64,000 nt of DNA from JAIBJN01 sp035461525 (GCA_035461525.1 DATHVD010000061.1:1-64000), one strand, 5' to 3'; shown: positions 32,931-41,863, counted from the stretch's first letter. The notes: generated by a model from the letters alone, not told the origin. Numbers and translations are program-made.

Positions 32931-34263
32931 GGACGGGGTCCCCCTTCCGTTGGACGACGGTCTCGGCGAGCGCGGCGAGGCGCTCGAACAGCACGTCGAC
33001 GTGGCGCAGGGCCCCGTCGAGGTCGAAGGCGGCGGCGAGCGCCTCCTCATCGAGGCGGGACGTCACCTCCGGGTCGGCCGCTAGCAGCTCGCGGAAGTCC
33101 CGCTCCTCGTCCCAGGCGGCCAGGGCGCTCCGCTGCACGAGGCGGTAGGCCTCGTCGCGCGAAAGCCCGGCGGCGACGAGGGCGAGCAGGATCCGCTGGC
33201 TGAAGACGAGCCCGTGCGAGGCGTCGAGGTTGCGGCGCATGCGCTCCGGGTCGACGACGAGCCCCTCCACGAGCCAGGCGAAGCGGTCGAGCATGTAGTC
33301 CAGCGCGAGGAACGCGTCGGGGAGGACGACCCGCTCGGCGCTCGAGTGCGAGATGTCCCGCTCGTGCCAGAGCGCCACGTTCTCGAAGCCGACGACAGCT
33401 GCGGCACGGACGACGCGCGCGAGCCCGCAGAGGCGCTCGGCGACGATCGGGTTGCGCTTGTGCGGCATCGCCGACGACCCTTTCTGGCCGCTCCGGAACG
33501 GCTCCTGCGCCTCGCGCACCTCGGTGCGGGCGAGGTGGCGGATCTCCGTGGCGAAGCGCTCGAGGGAGGCCGCAGTGACGGCGAGAGCCGCGAGCAGGGC
33601 CGCATGCCGGTCGCGCGGGACGACCTGCGTCGCCACCGACTCCGGTACGAGCCCGAGCCGCTCGCAGGCGATTCGCTCCATCTCGGGATCGCCGCCGCCG
33701 TAGGTGCCGACGGCGCCGGCGAGCTTGCCGACCCGCATGCCTTCCAGTGCCCGCGTGAGCCGCTCGCGGTCGCGCTCGAGCTCGAAGGCCCAGCCGGCGA
33801 GCTTCGCGCCGAAGGTGGTCGGCTCGGCGTGGACGCCGTGCGTCCTCCCGACCGTTGGCGTAGCGCGGTGCTCCTCGGCCCGGCCGACGACCGCGGCGAG
33901 CGCGCGGTCGAGCCTCTCGAGGACGAGCGCGCCGGCCTCGTCGACCTGGAGCGCAGTCGCGGTGTCGAGGACGTCCGAGGACGTGAGCCCGTAGTGGAGC
34001 CAGCGCGCCGCCGGTCCCACGGCCTCGGCCACGGCATCGACGAAGGCGGCGAGGTCGTGCTGTGTCCGCTCCTCGATCTCGGCCACGTGCTCTGGTGTAG
34101 GAGGAACGGCGCGTTCGCGCACCTCTGCCGCCGCCTCGGGCGGCACGGCGCCGATCTCGGCCCAGGCGTCCAGCGCCGCCAGCTCGACCTCGAGCCAGCG
34201 TGCGAGCTTGCCCTCCTCCGACCAGACGCGCTTCATGGCCGGGCGGGAGTAGCGGGCGATCAC
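32923..34263 (-). CDS. purB: Adenylosuccinate lyase
   Basis: A 446-aa member of the fumarase/aspartase superfamily acting twice in purine synthesis (SAICAR and adenylosuccinate cleavage). Blocks: LHYGLTSSDVLDTA, TPTVGRTHGVHAEPTTFGAK and the signature loop GSSAMPHKRNPI with the mobile catalytic Ser. GTG start at 34263, 77 nt after purE; that gap could hold an internal promoter but none is obvious. Confidence 0.97.
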   Translation of the reverse strand: MIARYSRPAMKRVWSEEGKLARWLEVELAALDAWAEIGAVPPEAAAEVRERAVPPTPEHVAEIEERTQHDLAAFVDAVAEAVGPAARWLHYGLTSSDVLDTATALQVDEAGALVLERLDRALAAVVGRAEEHRATPTVGRTHGVHAEPTTFGAKLAGWAFELERDRERLTRALEGMRVGKLAGAVGTYGGGDPEMERIACERLGLVPESVATQVVPRDRHAALLAALAVTAASLERFATEIRHLARTEVREAQEPFRSGQKGSSAMPHKRNPIVAERLCGLARVVRAAAVVGFENVALWHERDISHSSAERVVLPDAFLALDYMLDRFAWLVEGLVVDPERMRRNLDASHGLVFSQRILLALVAAGLSRDEAYRLVQRSALAAWDEERDFRELLAADPEVTSRLDEEALAAAFDLDGALRHVDVLFERLAALAETVVQRKGDPVHA

Positions 34264-34340
34264 GCCCCCAAGTCTAGAGAGCGCCCAGGCTTGTCCCCGC
34301 CGGTCCGGCGAAAACGCGAGCCGACCGGCCGGCCGGAGGT

Positions 34341-34826
34341 CTACGGCGCGCCCGGATACCCGCCGCCCTGGGCGAGGATCCTCGCCGCGAGGACGGCCGC
34401 GTTGCGAGCCCCGTTCACGGAGACGCACGCCACCGGGACGCCGGGGGGCATCTGCACGATCGAGAGGAGGGCGTCGAGACCGCCCATGACGCTCTTCGAC
34501 GACGTGAGCGGGACGCCGATCACCGGCAGCTCCGTGTACGCGGCGACCACGCCCGGCAGCGCCGCCGCCATGCCTGCGCCCGCGATGATGACGCGGGTTC
34601 CCCGCAGCGCGGCGCTGGCTGCGTAGTCGGCGACGCCGCGCGGGTCGCGGTGAGCCGAGAGGACCTGCAGCTCCCACGAGATCCCGCGTTGGTCCAGCTC
34701 GGCGCCGGCGGGCTCGATCGCCTCGCGGTCGGACTCCGAGCCGATGAGGATGCCGACCAGCGGGCCCTCGCCGTCGAGCTCGTCGAGAGCGGGGAGAGGT
34801 GCGGGGCTCCCCTCAGGCACGGGCAT
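34341..34826 (-). CDS. purE: 5-(carboxyamino)imidazole ribonucleotide mutase
   Basis: A 161-aa PurE with GILIGSESDREAIEPA (phosphate-binding start), VLSAHRDP with the catalytic His, and VPLTSSKSVMGGLDALLSIVQMP. The usual AAHLPG loop reads AAALPG, so a His common in class I enzymes is Ala. The ATG at 34826 overlaps purD by 14 nt; the first 22 residues are probably a flexible extension. The partner purK is not in this window. Confidence 0.94.
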   Translation of the reverse strand: MPVPEGSPAPLPALDELDGEGPLVGILIGSESDREAIEPAGAELDQRGISWELQVLSAHRDPRGVADYAASAALRGTRVIIAGAGMAAALPGVVAAYTELPVIGVPLTSSKSVMGGLDALLSIVQMPPGVPVACVSVNGARNAAVLAARILAQGGGYPGAP

Positions 34827-36033
34827 GGACGGCTCGCAGGGCGATGTCGTGACGGTACTGCACTCCGGGGAGCTCGATGCAGCGAACCGCTCGGTAGGCC
34901 CGCTCCCGCGCCTCGCCGATCGTGGCGCCGACGGCCGTGACGTCGAGCACACGGCCGCCCGCGCTGACGAGCGAGCCGTTCCGAAGGGCGGTGCCGGCGT
35001 GGAACACGAGAGCGTCCTCCGCGGTGGCCTCGTCGAGCCCCTCGATCGGCCGGCCGACCTCGGGCGCCTCCGGGTAGCCGGCCGAGGCGAGGACGACGGT
35101 CACCGCAGCCTCCGGCCCGACGGCGAGCTCGACGTCACCGAGCGATCCCGCGGCCGCGGCGGCGAGCGCCTCCAGCAGGTCGCCGTCCAGGCGCGGGAGG
35201 ATCGCCTGCGTCTCGGGGTCGCCGAAGCGGCAGTTGAATTCGAGCACTCGCACGCCGTCCTCGGTCAGCATCAGCCCGGCGTAGAGGAGGCCCTGAAAGG
35301 AGGCCCCTCGCGCGGCGAGCTCGCGCAGAACCGGCCTGTGCACGATCTCCACAAGCGCCTCCGCTCGTGCCGAGCTCACGCTCGGGACAGGCGAGTAGCT
35401 CCCCATGCCGCCGGTGTTCGGCCCCTCGTCTCCGTCGTGCAGGCGCTTGAAGTCCTGGGCGGGGGCGAGCGCGAGCGCGTCCTCGCCCGCGCACAGGGCG
35501 AAGACGGAGACCTCCTCGCCCTCGAGGAGCTCCTCGACGAGGACGGGGCCGCCGAACGCCGCCGCCTTCGGAAGCGCAGTCGCGAGCTCCTCCTCGGTCC
35601 GGCAGACGAAGACGCCCTTCCCAGCAGCGAGCCCGTCCGCCTTCAGCACGCACGGCGCGCGGGGCTGGTCGAGCGCTCGCGCCGTCGGGACGCCGGCCGC
35701 CTGCATGACCTCCTTGGCAAACGATTTCGAGCCCTCGATGCGCGCGGCCGTGGCGCTCGGGCCGAACACGGCGATCCCCGCGTGGCGCAGCTCGTCCGCG
35801 AGCCCCGCCACGAGCGGGGCCTCGGGGCCGACGACCACGAGGTCGATCCCGAGCTGGCGGCAGAGGTCGAGGAGCGCCTCGGCGTCGTCGGCGCGGAGAG
35901 GATGGCACGTACCGAGCGCGGCAATCCCGGGGTTGCCGGGGGCCGCGTGCAGGTCGCCCAGGCGTCCGCTCTGCGCGATCTTCCACGCGAGCGCGTGCTC
36001 GCGCCCGCCCGAGCCCACTACGAGGACGTTCAC
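34813..36033 (-). CDS. purD: Phosphoribosylamine-glycine ligase
   Basis: A 406-aa ATP-grasp GAR synthetase. MNVLVVGSGGREHALAWKIA opens it; VKADGLAAGKGVFV-type sequence (here LKADGLAAGKGVFV) and GGMGSYSPVP, LLYAGLMLTEDGVRVLEFN, CRFGDPETQAILP follow. GTG start at 36033. It heads the purD-E-B-C-S-Q block and is divergent from a small gene at 36095, so the 61-nt gap should contain the promoter. Confidence 0.97.
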   Translation of the reverse strand: MNVLVVGSGGREHALAWKIAQSGRLGDLHAAPGNPGIAALGTCHPLRADDAEALLDLCRQLGIDLVVVGPEAPLVAGLADELRHAGIAVFGPSATAARIEGSKSFAKEVMQAAGVPTARALDQPRAPCVLKADGLAAGKGVFVCRTEEELATALPKAAAFGGPVLVEELLEGEEVSVFALCAGEDALALAPAQDFKRLHDGDEGPNTGGMGSYSPVPSVSSARAEALVEIVHRPVLRELAARGASFQGLLYAGLMLTEDGVRVLEFNCRFGDPETQAILPRLDGDLLEALAAAAAGSLGDVELAVGPEAAVTVVLASAGYPEAPEVGRPIEGLDEATAEDALVFHAGTALRNGSLVSAGGRVLDVTAVGATIGEARERAYRAVRCIELPGVQYRHDIALRAVHARA

Positions 36034-36094
36034 GCGGCGAGTCTAGTCGGGGGCTCGGGCGTTTGAGAGCCCCTCGCGGCGGTAGAAACGGCTC

Positions 36095-36433
36095 ATGAGC
36101 GATCCCGGGGTCGACCGGCACCTCTGGCAGAGCGAGTGGGAGCAGCTCGAGCCCCTGGTCGTCGACGCGCCCGCGGAGGCCCTGCCGGAGCTCGACCGCC
36201 TCGTGGCGGCGATGCTCCGCGAGGAGGGCTACCCCCTCGAGGAGGGCGAGGCCGCGCGAACGGCCGAAGCCGGGATCGAGCCGGAGGTGCTCGCCGGCTA
36301 CCGCGCTGCGCACGAGATCGCGGCGCTGGTCGAGCGGGGAGACGACGTCGACCCGGCCGAGATCGGCCAGGTCGTCGGGATCTACCGCGAGCTGTACGAA
36401 CATCTGCTGGCGCGCCAGGCCGACCTCGGGTAG
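36095..36433 (+). CDS. Hypothetical acidic helical protein
   Basis: A 112-aa acidic protein, predicted mainly helical (LWQSEWEQLEPLVVDAP at residues 10-26; LPELDRLVAAMLREEGYPL later; EIGQVVGIYRELYEHLLAR near the end). ATG start. No family recognised. Divergent from purD, so it may share the regulatory gap. Confidence 0.65.
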   Translation: MSDPGVDRHLWQSEWEQLEPLVVDAPAEALPELDRLVAAMLREEGYPLEEGEAARTAEAGIEPEVLAGYRAAHEIAALVERGDDVDPAEIGQVVGIYRELYEHLLARQADLG

Positions 36434-36767
36434 CCACAGGCCCGTCCCTGCCGGCCTGCCGTCTCATCACGACGCTTCCTGCTGCAAATCGGCACATTCC
36501 GTGACTCACGCGCGCGCATTCTCCGGATAGGCTTGAAGCGGAGGGAGGCATGCGGCGGCCCCCCGCGCGCGCCCGCGTCAATGAAGTGCGTCGAAAGTGC
36601 TTCGGGGCGCCGGGCCCCCGCCCGGCCCGTCCGCGCCCCCAGGACGCTCGGCTGCCGGGTCGAGACCCACCGCCGCACGATCGTCTGGAGGCCGCGCGCT
36701 GCGGGCAATAGTATTGCCCTTCCGTTCCGGCGGCCCCGCGCGCCGCCCGCCGAGAGGAGGAGAGCCC
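36434..36767. other. Long leader region of the glutamine synthetase-like operon
   Basis: 334 nt with no gene on either strand that I would support. It holds a 17-bp palindrome (36703-36719), the RBS at 36754-36763 and a GC-rich stretch at about 36540-36640. A regulated promoter is likely. Confidence 0.55.
36703..36719. promoter_or_regulatory. 17-bp palindrome upstream of the glutamine synthetase-like gene
   Basis: Perfect inverted repeat gggcaata-g-tattgccc, 49 nt before the GTG start. It is AT-rich in the centre in an otherwise GC-rich region, as dimeric repressor or activator sites often are. The regulator is unknown. Confidence 0.6.
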
Positions 36768-38165
36768 GTGCCGACCGATCTGGAAACCTTCGTCCGCGCA
36801 GAGGGCCGCGACGAGTGGGTCGCCGACGTCCGCAAGCGGATCGACGAACTCGGGATCACGTACGTCTACTACCAGTTCCCGTCGGTGACCGGCCGCATCA
36901 TGGGCAAGGGCGTGCCGGCACCCCACTGGGAGACGATCGCCGAGAAGGGATTCCAGCTCGTGTATGGCGCCACGGCGAACCTCTTCACCGACCGGCACGG
37001 CAACTACATCGGTTACGGCCCGGAGGCCGCGGAGCTCGTCGGCGTGCCGGAGCCGGAGACGTTCATGCCGCTCCCGTGGGACCCGAAGGTCGCGCGCGTG
37101 TGGGTCACGTGCTTCCGCAACCGCGAGGAGCGGCAGGACCCCGGCGCGTTCCTCTCCTCGGACTGTCGCGGCAACCTCAAGCGCCTTCAGGCGGAGTTCG
37201 AGGAGGCGACCGGCCTGCACCTGCGCGCCGGCACCGAGCCCGAGATGATGTGGCTCAAGCTCGACGACAAGGGTGAGCCGTCGGTCGAGGGAAAGACGAA
37301 GCCCTACTGCTACCACATCGACCAGTTCTCCGAGCTCCAGCCGATCATCCACAAGGTGATCGAGTACGGGCAGCGCCTCGGCCTCGACATGATCCAGGGC
37401 GACCACGAGGACGCCCCGGGGCAGATCGAGCTCAACTTCGGCTTCGACCGCGCCGAGCAGACGGCCGACAACCTCTCGACGTTCCGCCAGATCTGCAAGC
37501 AGGTCGGCCGCGAGCTCGACGCCTTCCCGTGCTTCATGCCGAAGCCCTTCATGGGCGTCTCGGCGAACGGGTGCCACCACAACATCTCCCTCTGGCGCGA
37601 GGACGAGAACGCGTTCCTTCCCGACACCGACGACCAGCAGCGCCCCAGCAAGGTCGGCCTGCAGGCGATCGGCGGGATCATCGAGCACCTCGCCGCGCTC
37701 ACGGCCGTCACGGCGCCGACCATCAACTCGTACCGCCGCCTCTGGGACACGGGCTTCTGGGCGCCGGTGTTCGCCGACTGGGGCTACCAGAACCGCACGA
37801 CCGCGCTCCGCGTGTCGGCGCCGGGGCGGTTCGAGTACCGCTCGGTCGACTCGGCCGTCAACCCCTACCTCTCGCTCGCTGCGCTCATCGCGGCCATGCG
37901 TGACGGGATCGAGCGCGATCTCGACCCGGGCGAGCCGGAGGAGCGGAACATCTACGAGGCGATGGAGGCCGGCAAGGAGGTCAGGAAGATCCCGATGACG
38001 TTCGGAGACGCGCTCGACGCGCTCGAGGAGGACGAGGTGATCCGGTCCGCACTGCCCGGCGATATGTACCGTGTCTTCATGCACTACAAGCGGGACGAAT
38101 GGGAGCGCTACTGCGCCCACGTCAGCGACTGGGACGTGAGCGAGTACCTCGACGTCCTGCCCTAG
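36768..38165 (+). CDS. Glutamine synthetase family protein (GlnT/GmaS-like candidate)
   Basis: A 465-aa glutamine synthetase fold enzyme with GTG start after aggaggag. Visible blocks: TYVYYQFPSVTGRIMGKGVP (beta-grasp), AGTEPEMMWL (Mg ligand Glu), GQIELNFGFDRA, GCHHNISLW (ATP-site His), NSYRRLWDTGFWAP and RFEYRSVDSAVNPYLSLAAL (metal/Arg loop). The motifs differ from GS I (for example NGCHHNISLW instead of NGSGMHxH), so it is a divergent branch. Next to glutamate-synthase-like modules, it probably makes gamma-glutamyl amides from ammonia or a small amine such as methylamine. This is inferred from the known gmaS-mgsABC and glnT-glx arrangements. Confidence 0.85.
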   Translation: MPTDLETFVRAEGRDEWVADVRKRIDELGITYVYYQFPSVTGRIMGKGVPAPHWETIAEKGFQLVYGATANLFTDRHGNYIGYGPEAAELVGVPEPETFMPLPWDPKVARVWVTCFRNREERQDPGAFLSSDCRGNLKRLQAEFEEATGLHLRAGTEPEMMWLKLDDKGEPSVEGKTKPYCYHIDQFSELQPIIHKVIEYGQRLGLDMIQGDHEDAPGQIELNFGFDRAEQTADNLSTFRQICKQVGRELDAFPCFMPKPFMGVSANGCHHNISLWREDENAFLPDTDDQQRPSKVGLQAIGGIIEHLAALTAVTAPTINSYRRLWDTGFWAPVFADWGYQNRTTALRVSAPGRFEYRSVDSAVNPYLSLAALIAAMRDGIERDLDPGEPEERNIYEAMEAGKEVRKIPMTFGDALDALEEDEVIRSALPGDMYRVFMHYKRDEWERYCAHVSDWDVSEYLDVLP

Positions 38166-38181
38166 GGGAAGGGCTCCAACG

Positions 38182-39114
38182 ATGTGCGGAATCGCAGGCA
38201 TCATCTACCGCGACGGCACCCACGAGGTCGGCCGGGACATGACGCGGATGCTCCAGTCCATGAAGCACCGCGGCCCCGACTCGACCGGGTACGCGCTCTA
38301 CCGGCCGCACGACCACCGTCTGGTCATGCGCTACACGCTCGCCGACTCGAACACCCCGCGCGACTTCGACTTCGGCGACCGGCTCGAGCGCAACCAGCGC
38401 CAGGTCATCCAGCGGCTCCGGAGCATGGACGCGACGATCCACGACGTCGAGCGAGAGACCGAGTACGCCTACCGGGTCTCCTTCGAGCTCCCGAACGGCA
38501 GCCTGAAGGAGCTCGCCGACCGGATGGAGGACATCCCCGACTGCGAAGTGCTCTCGCTCGGGCACTCGCTGGAGATCGTCAAAGACCTCGGCGACGCCGA
38601 GGACGTCGCCGAGCAGTACGACCTCAAGGGCTTCACGGGGACGCACGCGATCGGCCACGTCCGCATGGCGACCGAGTCCGACGTGGACATCTCCGGCGCC
38701 CACCCGTACTGGGCGTATCCGTTCACCGACGTCGCCGTCGTCCACAACGGCCAGCTCACGAACTACTTCCAGTGGAAGCGCCGCCTCGAGCGCAACGACC
38801 ATCGCTTCCAGTCGGAGTGCGACTCCGAGGTGATCGCCGTCTACCTCGCCGAGAAGATGAGCGACGGCGCGAGCCTCGAGGACGCGATGCGCGACTCCCT
38901 CGAGGAGCTCGACGGCGTCTTCACCTACATCGCCGTCACCGAGGACGCGCTCGGCGTCGCCAAGGACGAGATGGCCGCGAAGCCGCTCGTCCTCTACGAG
39001 TCCGACGGCGTCGTCGCGCTCGCCTCCGAGGAGATCGCCATCCGCGCGGTGGTGGAGCACGAGATCGACACCTACGACCCGTACGAGGGGGAGGTGATGG
39101 TGTGGCAACGGTAG
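38182..39114 (+). CDS. Class II glutamine amidotransferase (GlxB/MgsA-like)
   Basis: A 310-aa Ntn glutaminase. MCGIAGIIYRDG gives nucleophile Cys2; KHRGPDSTGYALY, HVRMATESDVDISGAHPYW and VVHNGQLTNYFQWKRRLE are the glutamine-site blocks. It equals the amidotransferase domain of glutamate synthase GltB as a separate protein. It should release ammonia (or an amine from a gamma-glutamyl amide) for the FMN subunit encoded two genes on. 16 nt after the synthetase gene. Confidence 0.92.
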   Translation: MCGIAGIIYRDGTHEVGRDMTRMLQSMKHRGPDSTGYALYRPHDHRLVMRYTLADSNTPRDFDFGDRLERNQRQVIQRLRSMDATIHDVERETEYAYRVSFELPNGSLKELADRMEDIPDCEVLSLGHSLEIVKDLGDAEDVAEQYDLKGFTGTHAIGHVRMATESDVDISGAHPYWAYPFTDVAVVHNGQLTNYFQWKRRLERNDHRFQSECDSEVIAVYLAEKMSDGASLEDAMRDSLEELDGVFTYIAVTEDALGVAKDEMAAKPLVLYESDGVVALASEEIAIRAVVEHEIDTYDPYEGEVMVWQR

Positions 39115-39890
39115 GCGAGAGCCGTGTCACCTACGACGCGCGCGGGCTGGCCGAGCCCTTCGCCGAGGCGCCGCGGACCGCGGACGTCGAGGGGGACCGG
39201 GCGACCTTCGACGCGCGCGACCTGACGACGCGCCAGATCAACCTCGAGCTGCGGCGCCTGATCTACGAGGAGGGCATCGGCGACGTGACCGTGCTGAACC
39301 CGGGCTCGAAGCACTCGCTCGGCGTCTGCATCCTCGCCCGCTGCCGCATCACCTTCGACGGGAGCCTCGGCTACTTCGGCTGCGGCCTCGCCGACGGGCC
39401 CGAGATCCACGTCACGGGCCGGGTCGGCTGGTCGGCGTGCGAGAACATGATGAGCGGCGTCGTCGTCGTCGACGGGAACGCCGGCTCGCTCACGGGCGCG
39501 GCCATCCGCGGCGGCGACCTCGTCGTCAGGGGCAGGGTCGGCGCGCGCACCGGCATCGACCAGAAGGGCGGCACGATCATCACGCTGGGGGACGCCGGCT
39601 CGATGACCGGGTTCATGATGCAGCGCGGCCGCCAGATCATCTGCGGCGACGTCGGCGCCGGCCTCGGCGATTCCATGTACGACGGCACGATCTACGTCGC
39701 CGGGACGGTCAAGTCGCTCGGGATCGATTGCGTGCCCGGGGAGTGGACGGACGCCGACACGGAGCTGATCGAGCGCAAGTTCCGCATCTACGGCCTCGGC
39801 GACCCGCCCGACTTCCAGAAGTTCGTCTGCGGCAAGAAGCTCTACAACTACGACCACCTCGAGCCCTCCGAGCGCAAGCTCGTCCTCTAG
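39102..39890 (+). CDS. glxC: GXGXG-domain protein (GlxC/MgsB-like)
   Basis: A 262-aa protein equal to the C-terminal beta-helix (GXGXG) domain of GltB. The repeats GWSACENMMSGVVVVDGNAG, GDLVVRGRVGARTG and GGTIITLGDAGSMTGFMMQRG form the right-handed helix turns. It is structural, holding the amidotransferase and FMN domains together. GTG at 39102 overlaps the amidotransferase gene by 13 nt. The first about 40 residues are outside the helix. Confidence 0.9.
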   Translation: MATVGESRVTYDARGLAEPFAEAPRTADVEGDRATFDARDLTTRQINLELRRLIYEEGIGDVTVLNPGSKHSLGVCILARCRITFDGSLGYFGCGLADGPEIHVTGRVGWSACENMMSGVVVVDGNAGSLTGAAIRGGDLVVRGRVGARTGIDQKGGTIITLGDAGSMTGFMMQRGRQIICGDVGAGLGDSMYDGTIYVAGTVKSLGIDCVPGEWTDADTELIERKFRIYGLGDPPDFQKFVCGKKLYNYDHLEPSERKLVL

Positions 39891-39899
39891 GAGGCCCGG

Positions 39900-41378
39900 A
39901 TGACGACCAGCGACCGCTACGACAGCCTCGGCGACAACTACGGCAGCCGCCAGCCCGACCGGCGGACCGTCCTCGGCCGCAGCCCGATCTTCACGCCGGA
40001 GGTCCTGAACGACATCCACGTGAAGGCGGAGCTCGGGCGCTACCGCATGCGCGGCTTCTCGATGTTCAAGAAGATCCCGCACTGGGACGACCTCATGTTC
40101 ATGCCGGGGACGCTGACCCGGTTCGTGATCGAGGGCTACCGGGAGAAGTGCGTGACGAAGACCGTCCTCGGGGCGCGCTTCGCCAAGAAGCCGATCGAGC
40201 TCGACATCCCGATCTACATCACCGGCATGAGCTTCGGGGCCCTCTCGCTCGAGGCGAAGATGGCGCTCGCCAAGGGCGCTTCAATGGCCGGCACGGCAAC
40301 CTGCTCCGGCGAGGGCGGAATGATCCCGCCGGAGCGCGACCTCTCGATGAAGTGGTACTACCAGTGCATCCAGAGCCGGTACGGGTTCAACCCGCACCAC
40401 CTGATGCTCGCCGACGCGGTCGAGTTCTTCATCGGCCAGGGCTGCAAGGTCGGCCTCGGCGGCCACCTGATGGGTCAGAAGGTGACCGAGCAGGTCGCGG
40501 AGATGCGCTCGCTCCCCGCGGGGATCGACCAGCGCTCGCCGGCGCGGCATCCGGACTGGCTCGGCCCCGACGACCTCTCGCTCAAGATCCAGGAGATCCG
40601 CGAGGCAACCGACTACCAGGTGCCGATCCAGCTCAAGCTCGGCGCCGCGCGCGTCTACGACGACGTGCGCATGGCCGCCAAGTGCGGGCCGGACATCATC
40701 TACCTGGACGGCGCCGAGGGCGGCACGGGCGCGGGCCCGCACATCGCGACGGAGGAGACGGGCATCCCGCTCATGGCCGCGATTCCCGAGGCACGGCGCG
40801 CACTCGAGGACGTCGGACTCGCCGACGAGATCGACCTCGTCGTCGCGGGCGGGATCCGCAACGGCGGCGACGTCGCCAAGGCGCTCTCGCTCGGCGCGAA
40901 GGCGGTGGCGATCGGGCACGCCGCGCTCGTCGCGCTCAACTGCAACAAGGAGATCCCCGGCGTCACCGACTACGAGGGCACGATCGGCGTCCCGGCGGGC
41001 GAGTGCTACCACTGCCACACGGGCCGCTGCCCGGTCGGGATCACGACGCAGGATCCGGAGCTCCGCAAGCGCCTCGTCGTCGACGAGGCCGCCGAGCGCA
41101 TCTACAACTTCCTGCACACGCTGACGCTCGAGGTGCAGATGCTCGCGCGGGCCTGCGGCAAGACGAACGTCCACTCGCTCGAGCCCGAGGATCTCTGCGC
41201 CCTCACCGTCGAGGCCGCGGCGATGGCGAAGGTGCCGCTGGCCGGCACGGACTACATCCCCGGGGTCAGCGAGGAGAAGGCGCTCGCCGAGATCAAGCGG
41301 CTCCTCGAGAAGCACGTCGAGTACCCGGTCGACTACCTGCCGGAGCAGCCCTCCGAGCTCGCCGGGGCGGGAGACTGA
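39900..41378 (+). CDS. FMN-binding glutamate synthase domain protein (GlxD/MgsC-like)
   Basis: A 492-aa TIM-barrel protein like the FMN half of GltB. IYITGMSFGALSLEAKMALA, GEGGMIPPE, IQLKLGAARVYDDV (2-oxoglutarate region), YLDGAEGGTGAGP and VAGGIRNGGDVAKALSLGA are the FMN/substrate blocks. CYHCHTGRCPVGITTQ supplies the 3Fe-4S cysteines. It transfers the amine group to 2-oxoglutarate. No NADPH/FAD small subunit (GltD) is seen nearby, so the electron donor may be ferredoxin or another protein. ATG start 9 nt after the GXGXG gene. Confidence 0.93.
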   Translation: MTTSDRYDSLGDNYGSRQPDRRTVLGRSPIFTPEVLNDIHVKAELGRYRMRGFSMFKKIPHWDDLMFMPGTLTRFVIEGYREKCVTKTVLGARFAKKPIELDIPIYITGMSFGALSLEAKMALAKGASMAGTATCSGEGGMIPPERDLSMKWYYQCIQSRYGFNPHHLMLADAVEFFIGQGCKVGLGGHLMGQKVTEQVAEMRSLPAGIDQRSPARHPDWLGPDDLSLKIQEIREATDYQVPIQLKLGAARVYDDVRMAAKCGPDIIYLDGAEGGTGAGPHIATEETGIPLMAAIPEARRALEDVGLADEIDLVVAGGIRNGGDVAKALSLGAKAVAIGHAALVALNCNKEIPGVTDYEGTIGVPAGECYHCHTGRCPVGITTQDPELRKRLVVDEAAERIYNFLHTLTLEVQMLARACGKTNVHSLEPEDLCALTVEAAAMAKVPLAGTDYIPGVSEEKALAEIKRLLEKHVEYPVDYLPEQPSELAGAGD

Positions 41379-41809
41379 TGACGAGAGAGCCCGAGAAGAT
41401 CGTCTCGATCGACGCCGAGTACCTCTCCGGCCACCGCTTCTCGTACCAGGAGAACCTGGCCGAGGTCGAGGACGTCGACCTCCTCGCCGCCACGCCGGGC
41501 GAGGACCTGAACTGGCTCGAGGACATCGAGCTGCTCGAGGAGGACGGCGTGCCGGCGGTCTTCGACCGCTACTCGAACTCGTTCCTCAAGATCTACTTCC
41601 CCATCCCCGAAGGGCGCGAGGACGAGATCGCGCGCAAGGTGCTCGTCAAGCACCTCCAGTCGGGCGAGTCCTACGGCATCCAGCTCAAGGAGGCGCACGC
41701 GAAGTTTCCGCAGCCGGAGCTCGGCCCCTGGGTCGCAGGCTCGAAGACCGTCGGCGCCGACTGGAAGCCACCGGTGCTCGAGGGCTGGGAGCCCCCCGAA
41801 GGCCATTGA
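41378..41809 (+). CDS. Unrecognised acidic protein, last gene of the GS-Glx operon
   Basis: A 143-aa acidic protein whose ATG overlaps the stop of the FMN subunit by one base (TGATG). I recognise no family. It opens MTREPEKIVSIDAEYLSGHR, has an acidic middle (EEDGVPAVFDRYSNSFLKIYF) and ends in Pro/Trp-rich WKPPVLEGWEPPEGH. No Cys, signal or membrane segment. Translational coupling suggests a subunit or assembly partner of the synthase complex. It is not a SoxD-type zinc subunit, because it lacks the cysteines. Confidence 0.82.
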   Translation: MTREPEKIVSIDAEYLSGHRFSYQENLAEVEDVDLLAATPGEDLNWLEDIELLEEDGVPAVFDRYSNSFLKIYFPIPEGREDEIARKVLVKHLQSGESYGIQLKEAHAKFPQPELGPWVAGSKTVGADWKPPVLEGWEPPEGH

Positions 41810-41810
41810 A

Positions 41811-41844
41811 AAGGCGGCGGGGGCCGTGAGACCCCCGCCGCCTT
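41811..41844. terminator. Strong hairpin closing the GS-Glx operon
   Basis: Perfect 13-bp stem (aaggcggcggggg / cccccgccgcctt) with an 8-nt loop, starting 2 nt after the stop codon. The following cgtgtggtcc is not a T-run, so it may act as a bidirectional hairpin for the small minus-strand gene as well. Confidence 0.8.
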
Positions 41845-41863
41845 CGTGTGGTCCTGTCGCGCG

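Noticed and set aside
38182..41378. Ordinary NADPH glutamate synthase (GltB/GltD)
   Set aside because: The GltB domains are split into three separate proteins in the order amidotransferase, GXGXG, FMN, and no GltD is present; this is the Glx/Mgs type.
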